Positions 47,740 through 59,235 of a DNA stretch of 64,000 bases are shown piece after piece; position 1 is the first letter of the stretch, and the number at the start of each line of letters is the position of its first letter. Where the stretch lies: positions 29,381,609 through 29,445,608 of the forward strand of contig CM031616.1 in assembly GCA_018398815.1 (NCBI GenBank), given 5' to 3'. Source of the stretch: Conus ventricosus (Eukaryota; Mollusca; Gastropoda; Neogastropoda; Conidae). Under the pieces are notes generated by a model that was given only the letters and a program-made list of their open reading frames with translations, made no database searches and had not been told where the DNA came from. The position numbers were made by a program, and so were the translations under genes.

Positions 47740-48320
47740 GTCCATCCAAAACTTTTTCTGACGGGGGTAGGGGTCTTCATAACCAGTTTGGGGGGGGGGG
47801 GGGGGGGGGGGGGGGAGGCTTTATAAAATTTTATTCCAAAGGGGATGGGAGTCTTCATAAAAAATTTCATATGAGAGGGCATTGGGTTCTTCATGAATGC
47901 TTTGTGTGAGAGGGGACAAAGGGGTGTTGATGAAGTTTCATTCACGAGGGGATGGAGGTTTTCCAGAGGGGATGGGGGTTTTCTTGAAGATTTTCATGCA
48001 GGGTGGGTGAGGGTCTTGACCTGTTCCACCTCAGAGGGGATGGGGGTCTTCATGAATTTTACTCCAGCGTGGTTTGGGGTCTTAAACAGTTTCAGTCCAA
48101 AGGGAATGGGGGTCTTCATAAACAGTGTCACTGCAGAGGGGGTCTTCATGAACAGTTTCACTCCACAGGGATAAGATTCTCTTTGAACAGTTTGGTTCCA
48201 GAGGGGTGGAGGCGTTGCTAAACTGTTTTATTCCAGGCAAGGTGGGTCTCCATGAACAGTTTTACTCCACAGAAGGTGGGGGTCTTTAAACATAGTTTCA
48301 TTCCCCAGGGGGGAGGTGAA
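47740..48320. repeat. ~45-50-bp minisatellite
   Basis: Units of GGGGATGGGGGTCTTCATGA followed by ACAGTTTCATTCCAGAG repeat with variation. There is a poly-G run at 47790-47815. Open frames here are repeat artefacts. Confidence 0.88.
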
Positions 48321-48900
48321 AAGTTGTGTTTGTTCTTCAAACGTGTCAGGGGTCATCTTAGTTTGGCAAACATCCTGGTTGGGAGTGACTCTTTGGTATT
48401 GGTTCTGTTGTTTTATTGACTGATAAATGATAAATTTCCCAGTTGTGATTGACACTTTCATTTCTTTTGTTTATAAACTGATATTACGGAGTATTGATTC
48501 ATTGATCACTAGTATATTCAACTGATTTATTGTTTAATGTCCTGAACATATATCGAACGCGATGCAAACTGTGACCAGTCTGTCAGCTCTGTGTGGTCGA
48601 ATGTCGTGGTTAATGCAGAACTAAGACACACTACACTCTCTCCACACTTTCAGTCTTCTGTGCTCTTCCTTTTCAGTTCCCTCATTCTGTACTTTAGGCT
48701 GAACAAGATGCATCTGTCAGGTTTTGCTGTGTCTTGCTATCACACTTTACCATTCTAACAGTGCTCGTTTGTTTATGTCTTTCATTCTGTGGCTAATATC
48801 ACCTTTTGGTTGTACTTGTGGGTATGGATTGTGTTTAGATCTCTGATTTGATTAAGTTGCTTTGTTGTAGTTATCTCTCTTCTTTCCCGCTATGTAAGAT
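48321..48900 (+). other. PAXIP1 intron, nothing recognised
   Basis: No gene, terminal repeat or tandem repeat is visible. Confidence 0.5.
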
Positions 48901-49139
48901 GCATGCCACCATCTTGGTCATAGCTTTTTCTATCGAAGGACAACACTGGGGCCAGTGAGGTCAGCCTGGTTCCTGAGAACAGCCTGTGTTCGTCCTCTTG
49001 CATGTCCCGTACCTCCAGAAAATCACCAAGAACAGGTCTTGAACAGAAGATTGATAGTCACCAAGTGAAGATCACAAAGAACAAGTCTCACCGGGTGATT
49101 CATGCCACAGGACCCAATCAAGGGGCTAAGAGATGATGT

Positions 49140-49510
49140 GTATCAAGAGAGATTGTCTATGGACCCTTTTTATCTACAGCCATGCAGGTGGATGATGAAT
49201 AATGAATCAAATCGTCGAGGACAATCACGGTGTGTCCATCTCCACCAATACTAATGCTGCTTTCAGTCAGATATGTTGTTGTGGTCAGCACATGCACAAC
49301 AGACCTGTTGATGTGGGGTTTGATGCATTCTGGTTAACCTCTGCATCGATCTTGGAGTCAAGATGTTTGCCTGGGGAGCTGTGCTTCCATTGACAAATGA
49401 CTTGATTAAGATTAACCCACTGTCCCGATATCTTGAGAGCTGGCGTTGTTATTGGCCTGATCACCTTGGTCCAGAATCATGCCTGTCAAAGTTTGACAGC
49501 TGGCATGTGT
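49140..49510 (+). mobile_element. Possible DIRS-like RNase H relic
   Basis: + strand frames encode DNHGVSISTNTNAAF and about 35 residues later SRCLPGEL. A shifted frame gives LIKINPLSRYLESW. DIRS pol has the order (V/I)xxxTDNTxAxAY ... LPGxxNxxADxLSR at this position. The core Asp is lost and frames are broken, so this is a weak call. Confidence 0.42.
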
Positions 49511-49559
49511 GAAAGTGAGCAGTTGCTAACGTGTATGTCTTTGGTTCCGTACCCAATAC

Positions 49560-50083
49560 TACTACTATATAATAATACTTACATAGCGCCTATTCTCGGC
49601 TAGAGACCAGGCTCTAAGCGCTTTACAATCAGCACTCATTTACACAACGGGCTGCCTACCTGGGTAGTGCCGACTGAAGAGCTGCCAGCTGGCGCTTCAG
49701 TAAGTCGTTTCCCGTGTCATCCAGTCAATATCGTTCAATATCGATCACTCATTTTCCTTACTTCCTTCATTCTTTCCATTTCTCACGCAGGGTGCATGCT
49801 ATGTGTAACGTGTCATCCATACCAACGGCCAAACTGGCCTACTCTTCCGAAAGTTGGTGATGGGATTTTACGTATGTGCAAGATGTTATGCGTGCGTTCA
49901 CACACGGAACCTCGGTTTATAGTCTCATTCGAAGGACTGTATGGGAAATGGAGTCAGAACCAATGTTAACTCGAGGGAAAAATCCCCCTGTACCGAAACG
50001 CCCGGCGGAGGTTCGAACCAGCAACCCCAGGATCACCAAGATTACAGTCCGGCGCTTTACCAACTGAGCTATTCCGGCTCCCA
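49560..50083 (-). mobile_element. Full-length tRNA-SINE (copy B)
   Basis: Reading the minus strand, a tRNA-like head (GAATAGCTCAGTTGGTAAAGC near 50075) leads to a box B-like GGTTCGAACC. The shared core (GGGGGATTTTTCCCTCGAGT, GTTCTGACTCCATTTCC) follows. It ends in the long tail AAGCGCTTAGAGCCTGGTCT ... GGCGCTATGTAAGTATTAT. The whole is about 525 bp. Confidence 0.85.
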
Positions 50084-51567
50084 ATAGGCAATAGATGCCC
50101 TCCCTTTCTGTTGATTAACATGCACATGTTCCCAGCCTGTCCCATCCTCTGAACAATGATCAGGAAAACTGGGTGGAACAGCCTGAGGTGAACCTCGGAG
50201 TGCCTCTTTAACCTGCTCAGTGGTGGTCCATGATCTGTGGGACCTCATTCATGTCCAGCCTCCAGAGTTACTAACAGCTCTGCAGCCTGATCTCTTCCGC
50301 CCTCAGGTTCTTCACGTTCGCGTATCTTTTTTTTTTTTTTGTGGCCCCCAGTGCCTACAGCATTGACCGTGCCTGATTCTTCCAGTCCTGGTCATCCTAA
50401 GAGCTCCATCGCAGAAGGATGTCTTTAGTGATCTCAAGACCATTACCTCATCGTCTTTTAGGTCCAGTACTCAAGTTTCTGTATGACTGACTACTCTCGG
50501 CCCAAGTAGCTAGACTGGAGTATAAGGATCAGTCCATTCCTCTGGACATTCTAGAATGCTTCTTGCTTGCCAACGTCTTAGCCCACCTTTCGGCCTCCGG
50601 TAACTTTTCTGTCAGTTCCATGATCGGTTAGCATTCTGTTGTTAGTACTGGCAGCTGACATTTATTAAAGAGCTATTCCCTCCTACTCAAGGAATCCTCC
50701 TGCACCATCCCTTACAGGGATATCACTAACGCAAGATGAGTCGCCTTTAGGGACCCTCTTGTCTTGGACCACCCGCACAAGCTGCCATACAAACCCATAA
50801 TCCATATGCTTATTGATGCCCAGAAATACAACTACCATAACTTGAATTTTTTTGCGTTTTTGAGATTTTTGGTGTACCATAAGAGCAGGCCAAGGGGCAT
50901 AAGGTAGCCAAGTCCATATGACATGATCCTAAAAATAAACATGCTGTAATCAGAATGCTTGTACAGTAACTCAGCTCGCAGTGTATCTTGTGGGGATAAA
51001 TAATCAGGTTTTTTTTTGTCTCCTGTAAAATTTGATTTTCAGACTTATGGCAGTTGTATTTCTGGGCAGCGCTATGTTCAGCCCCACTTTCTGCCTCTCT
51101 CCTGCCTCCAGCAGACGATGCCACAAAATCCTTGGTCATAGCAGCTTATCCAGCAAAATCTTCTTAGGGATGCTTCTGTGCATCTCCATGTTCTCCCATA
51201 TTTCCCAGTTAAAAAACGGTTAAAACTTTGTAATTTTATTCATTATTCGTAACTTCTTATTTTAGGCCTGACAAAACTACAAGTATAACTTGTATGTGTG
51301 GGTTTGATGTGTAAAATGTTTTGTAAAACTGCATATTTCCTTCATGTGGGTGTGTATTTAGACTCGAACCTTACGAGAACAGCTGTTATTGGTTGAACGT
51401 ATGTGCTGTAGAAAAAGTCATGTGAAATAATGTGTGGTTTGTGTATGATATGGGACCTTCTGTGTTTGAAGATGTATCACATTGTTTATACTTGCCTGGA
51501 ACTGCATTGTTGAGGATTGTGGTAATGTGTGTATAAGTGTGTGTGTTTTAGACCTTTGTACAAGTGT

Positions 51568-51611
<44 letters not shown>

Positions 51612-51649
51612 TGGACATGTATATACATGTATGAGATGTGTATGTGCAG
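50084..51649 (+). other. PAXIP1 intron, possible old element
   Basis: The 50.1-50.8 kb part is G+C richer and lacks stops in places, and might continue the DIRS relic, but I recognise no motif. A poly-T tract lies at 50329-50340. A GT microsatellite lies at 51565-51608. Confidence 0.4.
51565..51608. repeat. (GT)n microsatellite
   Basis: A pure GT run lies 41 bp upstream of the PAXIP1 exon acceptor at 51650. Confidence 0.95.
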
Positions 51650-51750
51650 AGGAGGATAAATATCAGATGAAGGATGAAGTGGGAGAGAGGGAAGTGGGCT
51701 GCAACATTCAGGAGAGTTTACGAAAAGCCAAGACCTCACCCATTTTCCAG
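51650..51750 (+). CDS. PAXIP1: PAXIP1 exon (BRCT5-BRCT6 junction)
   Basis: The acceptor is GTATGTGCAG and the donor CAG|GTATGT, phase 1 to 0. It encodes EEDKYQMKDEVGEREVGCN and then IQESLRKAKTSPIFQ, aligning with vertebrate [39 protein letters not shown]..SP is characteristic of this position. A GT microsatellite (51565-51608) sits just upstream of the acceptor. Confidence 0.93.
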
Positions 51751-51799
51751 GTATGTCGCATGTCTGCCTTTCTTCATACCGTAACAAATCAGAATGTTC

Positions 51800-52085
51800 T
51801 TCAAAATTGGCTTCTGGGGCTCACCAGCGTAACCATGTCTGCAAGATTAGTTGCAGTGATGGACAGGACTGTTAACCTACAAGATTGGTTATTGGGACAG
51901 GTAAGAGTGTTAATCATGTCTTCATAAGACTGATTACTTAGGTAGGCATTAAATACTAAACATGTCTGCAAAAGATTAGTAACTGTGGCAGATAGAAGTG
52001 CTAATCAGCTCTGTTGGATTGATTATTGTGACAAGAATGTTTAGTGTGTCTGCAAGATTGCCTGCAACTCATTCTTTACATCTTC
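51800..52085. repeat. Degenerate ~70-bp minisatellite
   Basis: Units of the form AACCATGTCTGCAAGATTAG followed by TTGCAGTGATGGACAGGACT recur three to four times with divergence, directly after a PAXIP1 exon. Confidence 0.6.
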
Positions 52086-52459
52086 CCGTTGTATTCTGAG
52101 ACTAGCATTTGTTGCTTTGAAAGCTTGTCAGGTCTGTCTGAGTGCCATTTACAGGTGATGGTGTCATATTGAGACACGGTGTGCAGCACCTGTGTTGACG
52201 ATCTTTTAAACCCCCTTTTGTATTTCGTTATATGCACACGTGTGTAAATTCAAACAGAATTTAATTGTGAGGAGGAGGAGTATATGCATAACAACAACAA
52301 GAAAAGTTTTGTCAGAGAAGGTCCTATATTGAGAAGGTCCTATATTTTTTGTCCAGGCAATGTTCATGTGGGGGGTAAAGGTGTGCAGCATTTTTGCAAC
52401 CAGTGGTTATCAGCTTTTTGTTCATGTATGAGGAATAACAGACCGGAAATGTTTTGCAG

Positions 52460-52594
52460 GGTCTCGTATTCTATATTACACCTGGCGTTATCCCCCCTGT
52501 GGAAGAGTTGAAGAAAGTGATTGAAAGTGCAGGGGGTGCAGTGCTGAAACGACGACCTTCTGCAAAGACTACCACTAAAATGAGAGATGAGAAG
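52460..52594 (+). CDS. PAXIP1: PAXIP1 exon (first half of BRCT6)
   Basis: The acceptor is ATGTTTTGCAG and the donor GTGAGA, phase 0 to 0, 45 codons. It encodes GLVFYITPGVIPPVEELKKV, then IESAGGAVLKRRPSA. This aligns with vertebrate [33 protein letters not shown]. YITPG and AGG are the first strand and Gly turn of the last BRCT. Confidence 0.94.
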
Positions 52595-53755
52595 GTGAGA
52601 GGAGGAAGCCATAGCTGTGTCTGGTGATTGTGTAGTAAAGTAGCGTGGGCTTGTTGCAGGAAAAAAGGAATGCACTATTTGAAATAGTTTTATGATATAC
52701 TTACCTGTCCAAACAAATGCCGAAATCTCCACTAGGCATGAAACGACACGATACATCCCATAAAAAGATAAAAGTGGAGAATAGAGGAGCTAACTGTTCC
52801 TTTAACCATCAGTCCAGCAGAAGTATTCTCCCTTAGTGACTTCAGACTCGATTCACCCTTGCAGTTTGAATTAGGTTTTCGCCCCTTTTCCACACTGCGG
52901 TGAAAGAGAAGGGTATCCAAGAGCTTAGACAGGTAAGAATATCATAAAACTACGTTTAGTTGTAACATACCTTTTCTTCATACTTACATGTCCAAACAAA
53001 TGCCAAAGTGTTAAAAAGGGCAGTAGGAATTCTGACCTGAGAAACCAGTCCAGTCTAAACCTGTTGGTATGAAGGTCTGCAAAGTTTACAAGTTTGTTAC
53101 GTCATTCAAGTATACATGTGTGATGAATGAATGGGAAATTGAGATCGAAAAAATCTCAATCGTCAGATTTGAAGCCAGTCTTCAGAAGGGAATAACAGTC
53201 CATTGTTGGAGGAAAAATTTTTTTTCAGCTTTAGTCAGTGGGTTGCTTAAAATCTGTTTTTGAATATCTATTAATTATGAATCTGGCAAGGTCAGTTTTG
53301 AGGACCTCTCTCTGTCATCATCACATTCTGAATTCGTTGTTTTCTCATCAAGTTCCTGCTTACTGGAAGATCACCTGTTTCCAAAAGCTGAATACACAAC
53401 CCTTGTCTTTCTTGATTTCGGTGAGTGTCTGAAGTAGTAATCCTTCTTCACCAGTGGTTTTATTTTATATTGTGTATTTCTTTAAATTCACTCTATCGAA
53501 CTCTTGATAGTTTTAAAGTTAGGGTGAAAATGCTCGGTGAAATGTATTATGGGTGGAGATACCCTCTTCACAAGGAAACGAGAGAGTCCCACACATGGCT
53601 TAAAGATACAGCCAGAAAAGGTCATAGCAGTCAGTTCTGTGTTTTGTCTTGTGACTCACACCAATGGTTGGAGCTATGAAATGTTTGTAGCAAAGAAATG
53701 ACTTTAGTGGACAGATTTTCACACGCAGTGCCCACGTAATGCTGGCTTTATGTGT
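52595..53755 (+). other. PAXIP1 intron, nothing recognised
   Basis: A motif TACTTACCTGTCCAAACAAATGCC... occurs twice (about 52699 and 52983), a dispersed duplication of unclear origin. No gene is present. Confidence 0.5.
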
Positions 53756-53779
53756 ATCAGTTGTCCCAAAAGTATCATC

Positions 53780-53906
53780 ATCAGTTGTCCCAAAAGTTAA
53801 TGCTTTCTTTGTGTGTTCCAGGGAAAGTTGAGTTTCATTGTCATCAGTTGTCCCAAAAGTTAATGCTTTCTTTGTGTGTTCCAGGGAAAGTCGACTTTCA
53901 TTGTCA
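53780..53906 (+). repeat. 63-bp tandem duplication carrying the exon acceptor
   Basis: TCAGTTGTCC recurs at 53781, 53844 and 53907, a strict 63-bp period. Each unit includes TTTGTGTGTTCCAG followed by GGAAAGT and the first 30 or so exon bases. The real exon starts at 53885 and the duplicated acceptor would start at 53822. Confidence 0.93.
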
Positions 53907-53960
53907 TCAGTTGTCCCAATGATCTTCACCTGTGTCGAGATCTCAAAGCTCAAAAGATTG
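53885..53960 (+). CDS. PAXIP1: PAXIP1 exon (BRCT6 middle)
   Basis: The acceptor is GTGTTCCAG and the donor GTAAGC, phase 0 to 1. It encodes GKSTFIVISCPNDLHLCRDL and then KAQKI, aligning with vertebrate [23 protein letters not shown]. ISCxNDLHLCR is a strong family motif. The acceptor and the first part of this exon are duplicated 63 bp upstream. That copy runs into an in-frame TAA, so only the downstream acceptor at 53884 gives a working product. Confidence 0.94.
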
Positions 53961-55960
53961 GTAAGCCATTGCTAAGGGATGCGCTCCTGTGATGAATAGC
54001 TGCAATGTTACAACAAGGAAAAATTGAAGTGCACAGGGAGAGTCTGACCAGTCACTGTGCACGATGATCAGCACATGGTAATGCTGTCGACACCACTTGC
54101 TCACAGTATCAACTGACATTCAACAGAAGACTGAAAGTTACTTTTTCAGCTGAAAGTAACATTTAAAAGATATTTTCAGCCTTTTTTCTTTTTGAAAAGA
54201 GATCAGACCTAACCCATTAACTTTAAATTTTTCGGTGATCCACTCCCCTTTATTCAGGATCTCGGTTCCATGGCTGCACAAGTTAGGGATTCAAGAAGTG
54301 GATGAGGCTTTGAATTCGCAGCTATTAATATGAGATGATGGATACCATTATCACATGCCCTAATGAAAGCGGGCTGGCTGCTGAAAATTCAAACAGTCGT
54401 ACGTGAGGGGATTGTAATCAAAGTATCCTTAGAGATGACTCGGTCAGCATGGTATTGAAACGTAAATGTCCTTCTAGCTCTTAACCCTTGGAAAGGTTGT
54501 CAAGGCACCATCTTGGAGGAAACCACGCGTCCGGAAAGGCCGGAATTCGACTTCACTGTTTTACCGGGGATCCCAAAATGTCTGGATTTATTTTTATTTA
54601 TTTATTTATTATCATTATTTTTTTTTATTGTTTTGGTAAAACTGTGTCCTGATTACTCCGTCCAATCCAGGTTTTTATTTTCGTCATTTTGCTTTGTCAG
54701 TATGCAAATGCCTCGGCTAATAATAGTCTTGATGCATCTGTGATTGACGTCAGTGTTCAGAACAAGTTTTTTCACAAGCCATCACACTGCAGAGGCTTCT
54801 TCTGGTTAGTACCTGTCTAATCTTATGTTAACTGCAATAAGAACAGGTTCTTTCTAAACAAAATTACTTTCAAACTTGTTTCATAAACATACTTTGGCAC
54901 AAACTCATGCTCTCTCACTGTTGTTTTTTCTTCTCAGTTTGTTTTGCTTTGTTTTAATGGTTCAGAGCTTGTTGTCAAAAATTAGACATAGACTGATGTT
55001 ATTTCACTTGCAGAGGTTAGCAAGAGTTATCACTCTTTGGTGAGTGTCCCCGCTATGCTTAGAATCTGCAGTGCTTTTTTTGCTCAAGAATTTCGTCTCT
55101 AGAGTTGTTTTTTTCCAATATTTTCTTTTCTTTTTCATCTAAAGTTTGTCGTATTCATCACATTTTCATCGATCATGAGTATGAAATATGGCGAAATTGT
55201 ATTTTATGCTCACGGAAAGGAAAAAAAAAGAAGAAAGAAATGTTAAATTATTATCTGAACTGATTACAGATACGAGTTCATTGTGCTTTTATATTTTTAA
55301 TTAATGTGAACTGAAAGGCCCCTTAAAATTTTTTTGTTGTTGTAGTATAGCAATGCACCGGTTGGTTGATTAAGGAGGCAAAAAGAACAAGTACTGTTCA
55401 ATCTGTTGGGTTTTTTTTTTTTTAAACATTCAATTTATTTTACAGATTTTGTTCTGATTTATATCAGCAAAGCATTTGTGCATATTTTACCTACAACTTG
55501 TATTTTTCACCAAATTCACAAATTATGGTCTCCACAAACCGGACAGTCTCTCATATATAGCGAAAAGAAATATTTGAAAAGGACAAAATCATGTCTATTA
55601 GCAGTCCAGATGTTTTCGTGCTCAACATCATCTTTCCCTGTAACTTTTTGCCGACTGCGTGCACGGCTCCGTGTGTTGCTCATAGCTCTGCTGCATACGG
55701 TGTGCACGGTGCCGTGCACGGACTGAGAGCTTCGTTGTCTACGGTGCGCACACGTCTGTGCGTTCTTATTTTAAAAAAATTCTGCTATTCCGGTCTAAGA
55801 TAAGTAATTCCCGCCAGAACTTAGTAGTTGGTTCCTGGTAGCCTGTCATGCCCTAGTTCTTAAGTTTAAGCAAAGTTCACATTCGCTTTCTGTGGCTGAA
55901 AGAACCCTCGCCGGGTTTTTCCGATCTGAACTGACCGCATTTCTGGCACCGGCCTTTCGT
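53961..55960 (+). other. PAXIP1 intron, nothing recognised
   Basis: This is an A/T-rich intron with many T runs. A G+C-richer patch with repeated GTGCACGG motifs lies at 55655-55730. I see no gene. Confidence 0.5.
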
Positions 55961-55971
55961 CTGCTATCAAA

Positions 55972-56214
55972 ATGCCAGCTCGGCGCCAGCAAATCATTTC
56001 TTTAGAACAAGTTATTGAAGAATGTATTCAAGGCGGTTTCGATAACGAAGGAGAATCGATTGACAGTGGAGATTATAGGGAAGATGAGGAACGTCTATTT
56101 GAGGATGTTCTTGATTACGATGACAGATCAACTGATTCAGCCACAGACACACAAGCGCTTGACTCGCAAAATCTTGCTAGCCTAAATTCTGTTAAATTCT
56201 GTAAAAATGGGTAA
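55972..56214 (+). CDS. Unrecognised small acidic ORF
   Basis: Eighty residues begin MPARRQQIISLEQVIEECIQ and continue with an acidic middle (EGESIDSGDYREDEERLFED). The composition resembles the acidic N-terminus of DNA transposases such as piggyBac. I see no catalytic domain downstream and no terminal repeats. It lies in an intron of PAXIP1 on the same strand. It could be a transposon relic or chance. Confidence 0.25.
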   Translation: MPARRQQIISLEQVIEECIQGGFDNEGESIDSGDYREDEERLFEDVLDYDDRSTDSATDTQALDSQNLASLNSVKFCKNG

Positions 56215-56219
56215 TAACT

Positions 56220-57100
56220 GATAGCAAAAAGCATCATAATCATAAGTGTATTAGGTGAGTGCTTTTTTTGTATCAATTTATCTACATGCCATTACTTAAC
56301 ATTGATCGTCAAACTCTGCACTTGTATTTATTTTTGTGTTTTGGCTTCTTCATTTATCCGTGCGTTGTCTCAGCGCAGAACCTCTTAGAGCTTTGAAAGT
56401 ACATTCATCTAAAAGTCCTTGATCTCTTCTTTTTAGGCATACCAAACACGATGTTAACACGGACCAAACATAACATGTAAAATAAATTTTAAAAATGCCA
56501 AAATCAGTATGTAGGCAGGGGTGTTAGCATGAGTGGCTGTGTGCTGGAGGGGGGAAAACTCACACTGCACGCATACACAGGGATAGTGTTAAGCATTTAC
56601 TGATTTTGTCTGCCTCTCTTTTCTTTTTTTTTTCTTTCTTCCAGCAGCCTCTGAAACCTTTATCATGACTAAAAAGACCAAACTTTATCGGGTTGTTTTG
56701 CACAAGGTGCCAGATTAAATCGCTCCTTTTGATGAGACGCAGTATTAGAAAGTGCTGTCATATCCTGTGATTCTCCTCACATAGGGAAAGTAAGTTTTTT
56801 CAAGCCATAACTTTGATAACACAGGAAATGAGACGGACATAAGACTCCAGAGTTAAGTTATGTCAGACATGTAGTTTGACTTGGTTTGATGGGTTCAGTG
56901 CTAAAAATGTTTGTTTCTGGAAGACGTCATCACAAGACTCCACACATTGCACAGGTTGGCTGGAGGACCCTTTCTTCTTCCAGATGGGGATGTTTAACCT
57001 GCCCCGTGCTCACAGTCTTCAAGTAGACTATTATGGCACACAGGTTGCATGCATTGTGTATTTTCGTGTAGCCGGTACTCACCCGTCTTAGGACATGAGC
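56220..57100 (+). other. PAXIP1 intron, nothing recognised
   Basis: No gene or repeat is recognised between the small ORF and the truncated SINE. Confidence 0.5.
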
Positions 57101-57305
57101 ATCGGGATCTTTAGAGTCCGTGTATGATCTTTAGTGCATGTGACACAGACTAGACCTCGGTTTATAGTCCCATCCGAACGACTATATGGGGGATGGAGTC
57201 AGAACCAATGTTAACTCCGAGGGAAAAATCCCCCTATACCGAAATTCGAACCTGCAACCCCAGGATCACGAGTCCGGCGCTCTACCAACTGAGCTATCGG
57301 CCCCC
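57100..57305 (-). mobile_element. tRNA-SINE, truncated (copy D)
   Basis: On the minus strand it starts with the tRNA-like head (GATAGCTCAGTTGGTAGAGC, then the GGTTCGAATTTC-type box B). It continues through the core (GGGGGATTTTTCCCTCGGAG, GGTTCTGACTCCATCCCC, ACTATAAACCGAGGTCTAG). The 3-prime part is lost or diverged. Confidence 0.82.
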
Positions 57306-57404
57306 TTTCCACTAGGGGTTGGCTAGAGGACCCTTTCCACTAGGGGTTGGCTGGAGGACCCTTTCCACTAGGGGTTGGCTAGAGGACCCTTTCCACTAGG
57401 GGTT
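57306..57404. repeat. 28-bp tandem repeat, four copies
   Basis: TTTCCACTAGGGGTTGGCT followed by AGAGGACCC repeats at 57306, 57334, 57362 and 57390. It abuts the tRNA head of the SINE. Confidence 0.95.
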
Positions 57405-57968
57405 ATTGCAGAATATTTGTCTGCTTTTTTTGTTTCTTCTCTCTTCAAAGATCTGTTGCGTTCAGAAATGGTACTGACTTTCAGTTTTCTGAGAATATGT
57501 GCAACATGGCCATGTGTCTGCTGTTATTTTAGATATGTAAGTCGCAGAAAGGGTCTTAGTTTTGTTTTATTGGAATATGTACACACTGACCATGAATTTG
57601 CTGGTCTTTTAGATATGTGAAGTGCAGAGATGACTTTGACTTTGTTTCATTAAAATTCTTACACATAGACCACATGTTTGCTTGTCTTCCAGATGTGTAA
57701 TGTCAGAGGTAATCTAATCTGTTTTATTACAAGACATACACATTAGTCATGTATGTGTCGGTCTTTCAAATGTGTACAGCGCAGAGATGGTTTTGTCTTT
57801 AATCTGTAAGAGAACGTACATATTTTCAGATTCAGACTGTGCAGATTTGATTGTCTTGTTAGAATATGTGTGTGTGTGTGTGTTGGACTTTCAAATGTGT
57901 CCAGTGCAAAGCTGGTTTTTTCTTTGCTTTAATAGAATGTTGGCCATGTGTTGGTTGTTTTCTTTCAG
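57405..57968 (+). repeat. Array derived from the last-exon splice acceptor
   Basis: About six degraded units of 60-80 bp each end in a pyrimidine tract, a (C/T)AG or CAA, and a decayed copy of the exon start (ATGTGTACAGTGCAGAGATGG). The unit junctions lie near 57532, 57612, 57692, 57769, 57832 and 57893, and the true acceptor is at 57968. At least three units keep an AG in acceptor position. Confidence 0.85.
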
Positions 57969-58063
57969 ACGTGTACAGTGCAGAGATGGCCTTGACAGGA
58001 GTGCTCCGCCAAGAGCTGGACTGGAAGATGTATCGCCTGGACTACCAGCTGTACGCAATGTAG
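57969..58063 (+). CDS. PAXIP1: PAXIP1 last coding exon (end of BRCT6, stop)
   Basis: The acceptor is TTTCTTTCAG, phase 1. The split codon gives Asp, then VYSAEMALTGVLRQELDW and KMYRLDYQLYAM, stop TAG at 58061-58063. This aligns with vertebrate [25 protein letters not shown] and ends a few residues later. AExxLTGVL is the closing BRCT helix. The intron before it is an array of degenerate copies of this acceptor and the first exon bases. Confidence 0.94.
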
Positions 58064-59235
58064 CTTCCATCTTTGGCATCTCTGCATGTACAGAAACTCA
58101 AATCATGTTTTTGTGTGCAGTGTGTACAAAGGTGTGCATGTGTGTGAGCTTGGCAAGTTGGTTGTGTGGGATAATTTGGTTGTGAGAGCGTCTGCATGTG
58201 CGTGTATCCACACCAATCTATGATGTTTTATGAAGCATACTGGTATGAATTTTTAGCCTCCTCCTTCACCTTCTGCTTGTCAGGTTACCTACTTGGTTGA
58301 TGAATTGTGGAGTTTTCATGTCTTCCAGTTTTTTTTAACTGCCATATTGGATAAGAATTTTCAAAAGACTGCCGTGAAAAAAACAGAAGTAGAGGATAAG
58401 TGAAAGGACCCTGTCCTTGCAAAAGGGGAAGAGAAGTACCCTTGGTTATAGGAAAGTGGGGCCAATATGTCCTTTGAGCTCTTCAACAGACTATAGTGTG
58501 TCTGAGGTGGAGGGAAGAATATCTGTGTGTTTTTACGGCATGGGGAAAGGTAAAGCAGAAGGGGTCGCAGTTTCTGCAGATTATTTTAAGACGGGCTTGG
58601 TCATCTGTCAAGGATTATGTCTTAAAGGTGAAAAATGTGTTATTCTTGCTGGTGCTGTTAAAGAAGGAAATGAACACCAACAGTTTTAATCACCTGATGT
58701 TTTATTGATGTACAAATTGACATTATAGTGACAGTAAAGTTCGTGTTTTATTACAAATCCTCTTGTGTTTTCAGTTAGAGGCTAGTGTAGTAGAAAAATA
58801 GAAAGAAATGTGAAAACCGGGACATTTCTTTTTGTCTGTTTGTTTTGGTTTTTGTTTCACCATGATTATCAAAACGAATTCTGATCATTTTGTAATGTGT
58901 CCCATATGAACTTTAAAATTGTTGGATTAGATTTCATCTTGATTATAGTCATATTGAAAATTTTTTTTTTTAACAAGGTTGCCAACCAGAATGGCAAAAA
59001 GAATGAACAAGTCAGGTCATACCATACAGGCAGAAAACTTTTGAAATGTCCCGATTTTCTTTCTTCCTTTTTTTTGTTTTTTTTTTGGATATAGCATCTT
59101 AAATATGTTAAACATGTTTACACAAAACATATTCATTGAGAAAGGGGATCAGAGTTTTACATGTTGAATTCTGTTATAGGTTTTCATGACCTTGTATTGT
59201 TTTTACAGAGTTGTTTTAGTCATGCTTCACTGATC

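Noticed and set aside
53600..53953. Minus-strand repeat protein (HTKKALTFGTTDD units)
   Set aside because: It is the antisense shadow of the 63-bp tandem duplication around the PAXIP1 exon.
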